Of a DNA stretch of 64,000 nt, positions 34,931-47,054 are shown in pieces. Source of the stretch: Dicyema japonicum. Taxonomy: Eukaryota; Dicyemida; Rhombozoa; Dicyemidae. The notes beneath the pieces were generated by a model that saw nothing but the letters and a program-made list of their open reading frames with translations, was not told the origin of the DNA and made no database searches. The DNA lies in NCBI GenBank assembly GCA_011109175.1, contig RDEW01000006.1, forward strand, positions 1,572,133 to 1,636,132, read 5' to 3'. Within the stretch, counting starts at the first letter, position 1. Every line of letters starts with the position of its first letter. Both the position numbers and the translations under genes were made by a program.

Positions 34931-36445
34931 CTAAACTAATAAAACCACCAAACTTGAGAGTCGCTTGTATTTTTGATTAAAAGCCAGTCCTTTTACGAAA
35001 ATAAAATAGACCGGAATTCCACAAAGAATAATTAGGAGAGAGTAACCACAATCTTGTGGTCTGGCTTTTAATGTTGTTACAAACAGAAATATTTCAATGA
35101 TTATGAAGAATATCGGATGAAACAGATTTACCTGAAAATAAGCTAATAACAACCTTAAACGTGGGTTTATAGGTCGTGTCGTACTTTCTCATATAAATTA
35201 AAGTGGAAATAGTCAGCGCTTGAAATATTTGCTCTCCAAACGTTAAAAAGTTGATAATTGCTTCAATATCGTTGAAAGAGACGATAATAAAGGAAATGAT
35301 TGCTGTGATTAGAAGGGGGATAATAGGAGTTCGCAGATTAATAGTCACCAAGGAGAACACACGTGGGAGGTTCCCATCTCTCCCAGCAGCAAAGAATGCA
35401 CGTGAAAGAGAGAGGAATCCTCCATTCATACTACCGAATGTTGAAAGAGTGACAAAAATAGGCAACGACTCGTATAAATAGTAAGACACGTGGTCAGCAA
35501 ATGACTAAAATTATGAAAATATTACTAACCAATCCAATCGTGTTAGTGTTGATCAATTCGTGTTTAGGGATTACAACAAAGTAGGCCAGATTGGTCAGCA
35601 AATAGATGAGAATGACTGAAAAAAGTGAAAATATGATAGCTAGGGGGACATTCCTCTGGTTAATCATAGAGTAACCTTTTGGGGTTTATGACTTCTTCAC
35701 TGATAGAGTTGAGACAGTTCCAACCGGAATATGTGAATATGCCCGCATAAATGGCAAGGGAAATTCCACCGATGTCACTCGACGTCTGATTCCAATTAAC
35801 CCTGTAGATCAAAGAGGGATCTATTTATTGCCAAATCTCACCCCTTCTGAGAACATCCAATCCGGCACAAATAATAATAATAAGGGAGACTGCCTTGGCT
35901 GCTGTAAACACATTCTGAATTATGCTAGAGAGTTTCACGCTTATGCAGTTAATGATAGCCAGGAGGACTACAAATTACACCAATTCTACTTATGGACATG
36001 TCGGCTACCAGAATGGCCAAATAGAGAGGAGGTTCACATTCTTTGTAAATCGATCGGAGGTATATTTACCGAAAGCCAATGCTTTTACGGACGTGCTGGC
36101 CGGCATTACTATTATCAGCAAATTCCACGAATATAAAAATGCGAAAATGTTTCCATAGGCTTGTTGTAGATATGCGTATTCTCCCCCGGATTTGGTTATG
36201 GCTGACCCTAGTTCTGCATATGACATGCCCCAGTGGTGGCTATGAGTCCAGTAATCACCCACACAATCAAACTTAGGCCAGTTGACCCACTTTTCTAGGT
36301 TTTATCAGTTATTGAAAACTTTAGCGACTGTTGATGCTGATATGAATATTCCACTCCCAATCATATATCCTATAATGATCCCCACACTGTTGAACAAGGT
36401 CAGAGTCTTCTTTAGACGGACTGGTTCACTAGTAACTTCACCCAT
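34931..36445 (-). CDS. SLC7-type amino-acid transporter (LAT/b0,+/xCT-like), 7 exons, two 1-bp frameshifts
   Basis: Exons are 36445-36320, 36294-35990, 35967-35842, 35820-35676, 35653-35530, 35504-35154 and 35131-34931. Introns are 25, 22, 21, 22, 25 and 22 nt, all GT..AG. The product resembles light subunits of heteromeric amino-acid exchangers: TM1 holds IGYMIGSGIFISAS (the GSGIF substrate loop), TM2-3 has YAELGSAITKSGGEYAYLQQ, TM6 GIFTYSGWNCLNSISEEV then NPKR, TM7-8 TLSTFGSMNGGFLSLSRAFF with AAGRDGNLPRVF, and TM9-12 follow. It would sit in the plasma membrane. Start: the ATG before GEVTSEPVRLKKTLTLFN. Two single-base breaks, at the C4 run 36228-36231 and near 36037-36040 (before CEPPLYLAIL), shift the frame in well conserved blocks. 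This is either a fresh pseudogene or errors in the assembled sequence. The 3' third is duplicated at 49.1 kb. Confidence 0.85.
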
Positions 36446-36489
36446 TCAGCTTTTTACGATTTTGACTTGTAATCTCCATTAAGAAACAA

Positions 36490-37120
36490 ACTTTACGCCC
36501 AAAACCTCAAATTACCTTAATTTGCTGAGTCGTACAAACTAATTAAAAATAATAATTTATGGTAATTTAGTTTTATCAAATAACAGAAATTTACTTTGGT
36601 ACAAATCAGATACCACATCCATGAGGTTTTCTTATAGGGACACCAAGTCCTCACATAAGACATTTATAATCAGATAAAATCTCCTTAAAGATCACCTATC
36701 ATGCTATCCAGTCCCTTCATAATACAGTTATAGTCAGTGCAATCTCCATTGAGATCTCTTATAAAGCAATTCGTCCACTTGTAAGACAGTTATAACTAGG
36801 CTTACACTTTATTATTTTAGAAATCAGGATCTATAAATTTTGATTATTTTTTCAAAAAATCAATGCATGTTCAATTTACAACTCAATAATGCGTTTCCAC
36901 GTAATACGGTAATCCCGATCGTTGTCTTAGTTAAGTAACCCTGACTTCACTTAATTGTAGAAGGCCAGCAGCTATTAAATTGGATGTAGCAAATGTTGGT
37001 TGCTTCCATAGATCGGTCAGTCCCGGCATTGTAAACGAACGTTGTGCTAAATTATGGCATTCAAATAGGTGATTCGGTTTAGTATGTTAAGGATTAGAAG
37101 TTGTCTTAAATAATTTTTTT
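36490..37120. repeat. Upstream region of the SLC7 gene with a degenerate tandem motif
   Basis: Between 36601 and 36810 a unit near 'ccagtccnttnataanacag', followed by 'ttataat' and 'aatctcc', occurs about three times. A related copy is at 52600-52650. I see no coding feature and no clear core promoter. Confidence 0.35.
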
Positions 37121-37129
37121 ATAATTGTT

Positions 37130-37690
37130 TAATTTTTTTAACTGCTGGAAAAACTAGATCAGTGACCAAGTTCCTTCCAAATGGGTTCCCTCAAGGATCT
37201 CCACTGTCACCACACCTGTTTAACCTATTCTTAAATGACATGCCCTCCTTTGCCAGTGACGAATGCTCTGGTTCTGACATATGCGGATGATATAATCGTC
37301 GCAGTCAAAGACCAGTGCGTTAATACTGCTGTTACCGGATACAAGCTTTATTGGACGATCTGAACTGTTGGCTGGTTAAGAACATTCTACATACAAGTCC
37401 CGAAAAGTCTTATACAACAATTTCTCAACAAACAGAAGATTGACAAACTCCGCTTCATGTGTAACCATAAATGGAAACTCAATCCCCACGATCAACTCGG
37501 TCAAGATACTGGACGTAACTTACGACCCACTCTTGACCTTCAGCAAACACATCGACAACGTCATCTCTTCGGCACAACGAAAACCAAATTTTGTTAAAAC
37601 ACTCCTTGGACAATATAATGGGTGTTTCAACTCAAATTTGGACTCGCTCTACGTGCAGTGTACTCAACCGTTTCTAACTTACGGGTGCAT
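37130..37690 (+). mobile_element. Jockey-like LINE RT fragment (plus), converging on the next element
   Basis: TKFLPNGFPQGSPLSPHLFN, a broken YADD region near 37270-37300, then INSVKILDVTYDPLLTFSKH with QPFLTYG in the thumb. It stops near 37690 exactly where the minus-strand element begins, in tail-to-tail orientation. Confidence 0.7.
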
Positions 37691-39890
37691 AGGGAACCAA
37701 CCTATCAAAAAGAAATATGATATTTCCTTAGTAGGTTTCACTTGAATGTTGCATATTTGTACAAATTCGTTGCAGAAAGTTAGATCCCCAGATATTACAT
37801 GCGTATCTATTGTAGCCTCGATGAACTGTTTGTATATGACATCCAGACCACTCAGATCTTTTATGTATCTTAGGTTTCCCATGAACGCCTTCAGGAAGTT
37901 GATTTTCCTTGTACAAGTCAATAACATATTTTCGACATGTTTTGTAAAAGTTAAGAAGGTGTCCAAGATAACTCCAGGATTTTCTGATATTTGTTTTGCG
38001 GGATAATCTTCCCATCCAATGTGACGTCGATTGATACTTTCCCTAGTTTTCTGTTTGTCGTGAATAGGGTCGACACCGAGTACTCCAGGCTAGCAGTCAA
38101 TTGATTTTCCCAAATCCATAAACTTAATTTATTCATATTGTCCTGTATTCTTCTCGTTACCTCCACAATGCTCACATCTCTTGAGGCAATGATTATATCA
38201 TCAGCATACGTTAATAATATGTCATCGTCCTCTGAGGGAGTGGCAAGTCATCCATTATAACGTTGAACAATAGGGGAGATAATGGAGAGCCCTGGGGTAC
38301 GCCATTTGCTAATAGTCTCGATACGGAACATCAATTGCCATAGTGTACTCGTCCTCGTCGACCACTAAGAAATTTCCCAACCATAATTTCAGGTTTTCGT
38401 CATTTTGTGCGTGATAATCCTCCTCGAAACCGAGTCAAAAGCCTTCTGGATATTAATTGAGCATACAATCGTCTTTTTCTGTCCTGGTCTTTTGTTAAGG
38501 CCATCTGTTATGAACTTCTTTAATGTATTTAGGTGTGAGAAAGTTGATCGTCCCTCTTAAAGGGAATGTCGCGTGTGAGTGTCATAATCATCCTTTCTAG
38601 GATTCTTGACTGGACTCACAAGAGCGACAAAGGCCTGTAAAAAGCAGGGTCTTCCCTTGGTTTCCCAGGTTTCAGTATTGGATGAATATTCAAAAGTTTC
38701 CATATAGCGGGAATACAGTTGAAGTTGATTGAGTAGTTGAAGATGCATGTTAGTGCTTATACTCCCACTGTGCCCATCTTTTTCAACAGAATAACCGGGA
38801 TCCCGTCCGGTTCACAGGAATGTGTGTTCTTTGTTTGATAAATCTCTAAAGCGACATCTCCAGGTAGAACATACATTGTTGGTGCCTCCTTTTCGGTTTC
38901 GGTTTTTTGTGGAGGAATTATTTTTTGGAATGGTTTGTGGCTTATTCTCACACAATTTTTGATAAATTTATTTAGATCCACTTCCTGTTCACGGTCTCCC
39001 TCGATTTTGATTTCAGCATTTTTGACATTGCGCAGCATCCTCCACATTTTGGTAAGTGAACTATTTTTTCATAGTCTAGAAATTCGGCCCAGTTTTTTGA
39101 GAAGTTTCGTCTCTTCATGTTCAGTGCACGGATTCTAGTATCATTTGTTAGGTGCTTTTTACGTTTGAGACAATTCCATTCTTTTATTGTTGGATTGTGC
39201 TAGCATCATATTTCTTTGTGAGTTTTAAGAATCTTTTTCTAACAAATAGTTTCCTCCCTTCCATCGATTGAGTTGAAATTATTCGGATGAAATTCAATAG
39301 GGCCGAATCCACGTATCTTCTGAATCCTGTCTAGTCAGCATTAATATAGTCATAAAAATGATGTGTTTTGACCGCGTCGTTGGTGTAGAATTGATCTCGA
39401 TCAGAATGGGATTATGGTCGCTTCTTAAGTTATAGTTTACCGACCAGCATATAAGCGGAGCAAGCCGTGGTGAACATAACGTAATATCCGGTGATATAAC
39501 AGAATCCTTGCTATTATACGGGATTCGTGATTCCTAATTGGGTCGTTCATAATGGACAGATTTTCTAGTTGGGAAATAATATGAAATCCTTTTGTGTCTG
39601 GAGGTTGTTTCTCATACTACGAAGGGTACTTGGCATCAAAATCTCAGGACATCAACAAGTTTTCCATCATATCTAGGGCAGACAAATTCATAGAAAATCC
39701 TTTTGCACAGGAACCTGGAAGGGGAACATAGACGTTAACGATACTAATAGCTCCGAGAGAGGTCTGTACCGAAATCCCAATAATTTCTGTGTTTGCGTCT
39801 TCTCTCAGATTCCTGAATATGGAGGAGTGTTTGTCGAACATAATGCAGGGTCAATAGTCCTCCAGCTCGGCCCGATTGTCGGTCGAATAC
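37690..39890 (-). mobile_element. Jockey-like LINE (endonuclease to C-terminus), heavily broken
   Basis: At the 5' end (39841-39640) is an endonuclease piece, EIIGISVQTSLGAISIVNVY with VPLPGS, then LLMS.DFDAKYPS (normally GDFNAKHP). An RT N-terminal part follows at 39047-38757 (MWRMLRNVKNAE, KNTHSCEPDGIPVILLKK), then motif A, palm and a SIVEVTRRIQDNMNKLSLWI block. The thumb is FLTFTKHVENMLLTCTRKIN, and YKQFIEATIDTHV lies near 37800. More than ten frame changes. Confidence 0.75.
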
Positions 39891-40084
39891 ATTGAACCGG
39901 ACTTTTAAAAGATCAAATTAAAAAATATTAAGAATATTTAAAAACCATAAGAATTTACAAATATTATTAATTGAGAAAGAAAATGTCTCAAATAAATTAA
40001 TTAAATTGGCGTGCTGAAATGCGCCTTGTACAAATTTCAAGAGAAACCAAGGAAAAAATACAAAAAATTAAAAGAAATGTAGGA

Positions 40085-40560
40085 TGAGTTGAACATCTCA
40101 AGACGACAAAGAGATCTTTTAATGAAAATAGCTAAAAAATATTTTTTAAATAGAACTAAATTATGAAGATACCTTTGTCAGATAAAACTGTTCTGTTTTT
40201 GTCGGAAAATATTGAAAACAATGTCTTATTTTCTATTAAGGAAACTTATTTTTAATTGCATATATATCATTTGACTTTTTTGGAAAAATTACATAACAAT
40301 ACTTGTTCTGTAAGCTTACTTTAACTACTACTCGAGGAATTGACATAATATTTCATTCGCCAATTGTATATGTACAGATGGAGCCCCGTCTATGTCTGGT
40401 CGTCTTAATGGACTTGTTTCATTAGTTAAATCTAAAAATAATGAGGAGGTATCATCATATTGTGTTTCAGAACAGTTAGCGAAACAGGATTTTTCTACGC
40501 TGCATCATATGAAATAAAAACAAACGGGAAATTTTGAAAATATTGATACAGAAATTCGAG
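40085..40560 (+). mobile_element. hAT transposase fragment (ZBED5-like core)
   Basis: MKIPLSDKTVLFLSENIENN with VLFSIKETYF is followed after breaks by DGAPSMSGRLNGLVSLVKSK and then CVSEQLAKQD. 'CTDGAPAM.G...G' is the second catalytic Asp block of this hAT group. No terminal repeats were found nearby, so it is a fragment. Confidence 0.6.
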
Positions 40561-40593
40561 GCCGTTGTCAACCATTCGACCAGATATTAATGA

Positions 40594-41175
40594 TACACTC
40601 AATCCCATAAATGATGACCCAAATCCCATAATGATGACCCATTCCATAAATGATGTATACTAATATTAGGAAAAAAGTATTTTATTCAATTACAATCTGT
40701 AATCTGTTATTAATTCCATTTACCCTTTCCCAAAAACTGTAATATGAGGACAAATACTCGGTTTCGAGACCACTCATAACAAATCCGATAGTTGTTAGCA
40801 ATTCTCCTCTTACAGTTACTCTTGGTCTAATTACATTTAGGCGAGATTTCACACAATAAAAAAAGTTTTCAATTGGGTTCAAGTCAGTTGAATAAGGGGG
40901 TAAATAAAATGTTGTAACACTTTTGTATACACCTATTCAAACTCTTTTTACTGATCGAAGTGATAAATAGAATTTCGTTCATAAAACCCTTGCGACTTCT
41001 CATATCTGTATTAGTTGATAACAAATCTAAAAAATTAAAATTTTAAAATATAGATTTACTTGTGTATTATTTATATATATAACTTGGACATCATTTATGG
41101 GAATTGGGTCATCATTTATGGGAATTGGGACAACATTTATGGGAATTGGGACAACATTTATGGGAATTGAGTGTA
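40594..41175 (-). mobile_element. IS630/mariner-like element with tandem-repeat TIRs and TA duplication
   Basis: TA dinucleotides at 40594-40595 and 41174-41175 flank ends that start CACTCAATCCCATAAATGAT on the left. On the right they read, in reverse complement, CACTCAATTCCCATAAATGT. Each end continues as a tandem array of a ~20-bp unit 'cccataaatgatgacccaat': about three units left, four right. Inside on the minus strand, 40910-40682 encodes LPPYSTDLNPIENFFYCVKS with RLNVIRPRVTVRGELL, the last DDE block and C-terminus of a mariner-type transposase. The first two catalytic Asp blocks are gone. Confidence 0.8.
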
Positions 41176-41179
41176 TATT

Positions 41180-43335
41180 CAAAAAAATAATAAAATGTAT
41201 TTCATTTTTTAATTTATATTTGTTTTTAGTGAATCATGATTCAATTACCAATTCTCGTCGCAGGTTCTAATTTATTTTTTATATTAATAAAAATTTGCAT
41301 TTTAAATTACCAAATTTTGTCCTCACATTTTCGTATCCGAAAAAATTTAATTTTTTATTTTCATGTGTGCCGTGAATTGTTTTTTTACGATTAGTGCTCC
41401 GCGAGAATTATTTTCTGAAAACCTCTGATTTATATTGTCGGCCACGTTTATTTCATCACTTGAAAAAAATAAATCCCATTTAGAGAAAATATGATCCAAT
41501 ATTTCAAATTAGGTCAACTGACTACATTTTAATAAAAGATATTGGAAATGGATCATTTGGAAAAGACACAGTGCACTAGCATTAGGTCACTTGTGCAAAG
41601 ACAAAAACCAAAATGAATGTGCAGTGAGACTTCAAAGTCGCCTTCAGTCGACTTGCAAAAAATAATATATGAATTGGAAGTGTTTGAATTAGTCACAAGG
41701 ACAAACAATGTATTTTTCGTCCACTTAAGGTCATTCGATGATGGTTATTTTGATGATGTTTGGATTTTAGTATTTCATGAAAATCGACCTCATTATGAGT
41801 GCACCGACACCTTTTCCCAGTCGAGACTTCCTGGTTCCGCGTTGAAAGTTGTGGAGTTCTTAAATTTAAAGACAAATTACAATATCCGTAATTAATTTCT
41901 TTTCTTAAAAATCCCGCACGTCTACCCATCCAATGGTGGTACATGTCACTCATTCAGTCTTTCACCAGTCATTCGATCACTATTATTTGATTTCTAATCA
42001 AAAATCGTTTCCATAACAAAGAATTTATATAAAAAGTCTATATTTTTGACTTGATTCATGTTGATTATTTTTAATTCTCCTGAGGTGCATTAATCTGTCA
42101 TAACAATATTAAATAAAACTCGATTTTTAACAAAATTTGAATAACTTAGCTTGATTCTTTATATGGATATTCAAATCTACTCAACCTTAGCGATGGATTA
42201 GTCCCCTTTTTAACTCGTTATTCACTAAATGCCTCATTCACAGTTATTCCGAATTAAAAAATCATATTCTGATTGATGGAAATTCATTTTTTGTTCATCC
42301 GCTTAAAATATGTTAAATTTAGATCCGGTGGAATAAATTCAGGTCAAAATGCCGAATTCAAAACAAATTTTTTCGAATGTTTCACAAATATCTAAATTCC
42401 AATAAATTAAAATATATTCCATATTTTATTTTTAATTCCATAAAAATTGCATATTTACTGTAAAAATGACAGTAAATATTTATAGCCATCATTTGAATCA
42501 TCTAACATCTTTATGTTCTGGAATCGTTCATTGGGTCTTTAGGCAATCACATGGTATTCAGAATCGGAAACCTATAAATTATTTAATTTTCTATTTTAAG
42601 TCAAGAGAAAACTACTAAATTGAGCACTCTGACAATTGTTTTCAATAATTTTCCGTTTATTGTAAAATAGGAGTGTAAACGTTCTTGTCGCAGTTCATGA
42701 ATTCTCAAATGGTTATTTCGATGGATAAAATCTGCAATAGTTTGCATTTCACACTCGTTGTCCATGCAAACAACTAATCTGTGTTTTCAAATTTTCGAGT
42801 TGAGGTATAAGCGGACATCAATAAGAATAAATTTCATTTATTTTCCTGTCTTTTAAGATATCTGTACATCCTCGCCATTTAAAATACTCAATTTGGATTG
42901 ATATTCCACGATATTTTGGACAAAGCCTATTATTATCATAAAAGATAAACATTTTAGAGAGCACATGTTAATATTTAAGAATTTTTTCGGCAAAAAATTA
43001 ATTATAAAAATAACTTTATCTCCTACTCTAAAGTCATAAGACATATTAACTGTAAATATCGATTACAGTTTAAAACCAATTTGTAGTCTTTATTGATAGT
43101 ACTCAAATATTTGATATCGATTAAGTCCGCTTGGAATCGTTCATTTGCCTAGAAGCAATCACATGATGTTTTAAGTCAGAAATCTATGAACTATATGAAT
43201 TTTATACTTTAATATGAATGGAAACTTGCATACTCAATAATCTTTTACAACGGTTTCCAATAACATTTTTTTATGGCACAATATGACTGTGAACACTCTT
43301 TGATTAACTGACTATTTCTGTGAAGAACATAAGTT
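41180..43335. other. AT-rich region with a diverged ~220-bp duplication
   Basis: The segments 42495-42715 and 43122-43330 share 'ctggaatcgttcattgggtc' / 'ttggaatcgttcatttgcct', 'gcaatcacatg' and later blocks in the same order. A 92-codon plus frame at 41617-41895 contains VFFVHLRSFDDGYFDDV, and a related string (VAVHEFSNGYFDG) is encoded near 42690. This may be a decayed multi-copy gene or an unknown repeat. No family is recognised. Confidence 0.35.
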
Positions 43336-43336
43336 T

Positions 43337-43575
43337 TTGTGGTTCCCATTCAAAATGGCCTCCAATTAAATTTCTCAGGTTTTGGATAAGTTCATCAATA
43401 GACATCACGAGATATTTTACCAAGGTCCTCGACATCTTTAGGTAAAAAAGTCATCTTTTTTAAATCTTACAAAAATTGATTTTAAGGGGTCCTATGGGTA
43501 AGTGGAACAATTTACCAAGGTCCTCGACATCTTTAGGTGAAAAAGTCATCTTTTTTAAATCTTATAATTTGAAGC
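43337..43575 (+). repeat. Left arm of a long inverted repeat (foldback-like)
   Basis: It starts 'cattcaaaatggcctccaat', then 'ttttggataagttcatcaat', 'cacgagatatt', and then units beginning 'ccaaggtcctcgacatcttt' at 43420 and 43514 (period about 94-95 bp). The same sequence in reverse complement and the same order forms the right arm at 47055-47498. Confidence 0.8.
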
Positions 43576-44039
43576 ATTGTGTCATATTCATTTTCACTTT
43601 TTGATGTTAAAAGACAGAATATTATTGGAATTACATGGTGATTAATTATTACCGATATTGTGAATAACTGCTTCCAAGGAAGCTTTATGTTTTCCCGTAT
43701 TAAGCTCTCTTGACAAATTCACTCCTTGGAAGATGATTGCTTCAGACTCCAAACTTCATCACACGATTGAATGGTTTTAACAGATCCAAGACAGGTGCGA
43801 CGTGAGCACATCTAATATGTGCTTTGTCCATTCCTGTATTTTAAATGGTACAGATTTTCATCATGTTCTAAACTTCTATTTCCCTTTCGGTTAACGAGAA
43901 ACGGCATGCAATAGTGAATCAAATGATAAACACCCCACTTTATTTAACAAACAATAAAAAAGTTAATATATTTATTAATCAACAACCTTCCTCGCCTGCC
44001 TGTTCGCCAGCCTCCTCAGGCAGGTTCGATTCTGGTTGC

Positions 44040-46895
44040 TGAAACAACTCCGAGAGCGCTTTGTCTATTGAACCCTCTGCCCATATGGCATCTCAGGGCT
44101 CTGCCTCCTATACTCCAGTGTCAGGCTCTCTAGGGTCCGCTTTAACACAGTGGACTGTAGATAGGCCTGGAGCTTCCTATCTACCCCCAACTGCTTCAGA
44201 TAACCCTTGTGGTACTTTGTTGCAATTCCTTCCCACGTCATTACTATAGGAATAACGAGGACCTTGCAACCAAGCATCTGCCCCATCTCGTTTGCAAGAA
44301 AGTCATACTTCCTTTTTTTCGCCACCTCCACAGTCTGCAAACGGTCTTGAGACGTGATGCCAACCTCTATGATAAGGACTTGGCCAGACTCCTTATCGTG
44401 TACTACAATGTTACTAGCCCACCATCATCAACACCATACTTAGCAGACAAAAAAGGTCTGATAGTGCCTAGGTGGGTTGCCCGTGTTTTCTCGGTCGTTA
44501 TTATGGCGTGCTTCCTAGCAGACACGCTTGACCCAGCTATCAGGGTGTCGTGCATTCGCATTAGGATGCGCTCACTTAGTTGGACTACTCCACACAGTCC
44601 ACGGCCGAATTTATCACGGGGTAAATATAGTCTCTCCTTATTGGCTGCCAACACATGGACATGGTTCTCTCTGAGTACTCCACGGATCATAACATCCATC
44701 TCATCATACTCTTTGGGCTCAAACTCCACAACACCTATGTAGTAGTTTAGCAGCGAGACAGCATACTCATTTAATGCTAGGAACAAATTCCTTGCATTTA
44801 GAGACGTCTTACACAATAACGCTGCTCTTTTACGGATGCCTTCAGTAATTTGTCGCTTTGTCTCAGGCATTATAAGGGACTTTGGAGATTCGGTAACACC
44901 CAGATACTTATATCCTTCGTGTTCCTCTAGGACTCTTACTAACTCGCTACATACTTGCGTGTTAGTCGCAGACTTTGAATAATTCAAATCTAGCCCTATA
45001 CTCTCAAAGAATTCCCTGGCACAGACCCCCATGGAGTAGAGCTCCTCGGCTGTTCGAGCATACATCTTCAGTCATCGATAAAAAGAAGGTGATTTGTACT
45101 GAAACAGACCCCTTCACAATGAACTGGTATTTGCACAAACCGAACATTGAAGCGGCGACTAAATGACTCCGAACAGAGAACAAAGACCAGTGGGGAAATG
45201 CTATCCCCTAAAGGATCCCCCTCTTGAGTTTTACCTCGCCTTTCCGGTGCCTATTATAGTTCAGATGAATACTCCACCTATTCATCACAGCCACTACAAA
45301 GCTGATGAACCACACAGGCATACACAGACTGTGTAGGCACTCGACAAGGTAAGAATGATCAACTGAATCGTAAGCCTTCTTCACATCCACCCACATAGAC
45401 AAAAGTGAGTTTCCGTGAGACACAGAAAGGCATTTGTTGATCAAAGCCTGCTCTTTTGCCCCCTGACAATTTCGCACAGTTCCCAACTGATTCTCGGAGA
45501 GAATCCCATTTGCGTCTACAAAGCTCCTGACCTCATTAGCCACTAATTTGGTCATCAGCTTATACAGGGTTGGCATGCAGGTTATCGGTCGATAATCTGC
45601 AGCAGACTGGGGGTTGTCCAGCTTTGGGATCAAATAAGTTGTCCCTGTGCATGCCCAATCAGGAATCGTTTCCGGGTTAGTGATGCTTTTCTGTAATACA
45701 CGACACATAGACTCGTGTAATGAAGTGCATCTTTTGATAAAGAAATTATAAACTTTATCGACCCCGGTCGTCTTCCAATCAGGGAGATGTCTCACTACCG
45801 CCTCAAATTTCTTGCGAAAATCGAAAATTCCGCCAAGAAAGGAGCGGCGCTGTACGGGACATTCCACGCATTTCCTCTGCGTGGTTTAGCCTCCCACATA
45901 CTACCCCATGTGGAAAGCATTTCCGCGTCCTGCTGGGAACATACACTATGGCCATTTTCGTGTAGGCGACGGTAAAACAATCTGCGATTAAACTCAAACA
46001 GATTATTTTCTCTCCTTCTCTTACACCGACTTTCATGTGTATAGAGTTTCCTCTTATACACCATTATTGCCCCCTCTAACTCCACCTTTGCCCTCCTCAA
46101 CTCTTTGAGGTCCCATTTGGGAACACGGAGTTTACTAATTAGCCCCTTTACTATAGCCGGTGCTTTTCCTCTAACCCCTCTCGCCACACTACTTATGTGC
46201 CCCTCCAGTGCTTCCAGCTCAGTCTGTCTCCAAGCAATCTTGGCACAGATCTGCTCCCTCCATTTACTGGGTGGTCTGGGCTTGTCCGTCAATTCCTCAT
46301 AGGTGATCTGTGCTGCATACAGCACTAGGGAGATGTCACCCAATGACCCTACTGGCTTAGCCTCCACCGCATAAGCCACAGCCTTATTGATGCAGGTTAA
46401 CACTCCACCGTTAACCTTACAATGAGGAATCTTGCGGGTAAATCTACGGTCCTCAAGTGGGACATCTGCCGCTGCAGCGAGATTCCGCGCAAAGACCTCA
46501 TAAACATGCTTGAGCTGCAACGTATCACAGCTCTGGTGCTCGTGCTCTCTTTGACAGTTGTGGTCACCTGGTCCCCGCCCCTTTAGACCAGTACCCTCTT
46601 TGCCTACAGCCATCTTCTTGAGTTCACTCACAGATATAGCAGTACTGAATCTGCCACTGCAGAGCTCCGCCAAGTATGGCCATCCATTCCAGGGCATTCG
46701 AGATAGCCTGCTACGTACCTGCAGGACTACCTGCCTCGCCCATTCTTTTGGGTCATCTGCCACAACGCTCTCGGATATGGCAAGAATTACATTCATACCA
46801 TCAGGTAACGCAAGTGACCCTTCTCCTTTTTTCCTTTCAACATTTTTGCCAACTCGAGAGAGTTTTAACGCCACCGAATCGAACGCACGTTGCAT
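44040..46895 (-). mobile_element. R4/Dong-like LINE with C-terminal restriction-like endonuclease, near complete
   Basis: The first frame (46895-45795, 366 codons) is a basic N-terminal region without a clear zinc finger. A frame change near 45840 leads to the RT: LPDWKTTGVDKVYNFFIKRC, LDNPQSAADYRPITCMPTLY, MWVDVKKAYDSVDHSYL (motif A). A stop in the next frame precedes GDSISPLVFVLCSESFSRRF and LLFIDD (catalytic D-D), then KMYARTAEELYSMG and EEHEGYKYLGVTES. The C-terminus (44400-44100) has VLIIEVGITSQDRLQTVEVA, KKRKYDFLANEM, VLVIPIVMTWEGIATKYHKG and LKRTLESLTLEYRR, the restriction-like endonuclease layout of this superclade. Only three frame breaks were seen, so it is young compared with the other LINEs here. 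It lies wholly between the two inverted-repeat arms. Confidence 0.82.
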
Positions 46896-47054
46896 GTTTA
46901 TTAGATTTGAATCAAGTGATTAATTAAATTATTCAAAAGTTTTATTATAATAAAAGAAATTAAAGAAATAATAATTCATTAAATTTAGTTTTGATAAATA
47001 TAATTAATTTTTACTTCGAAGTCACTTAGAATCTTAAAATCATAGGGTTCGGAG

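Noticed and set aside
45795-46923. Plus-strand frames inside the R4-like LINE
   Set aside because: They are shadows; the minus strand carries the conserved RT and endonuclease blocks.
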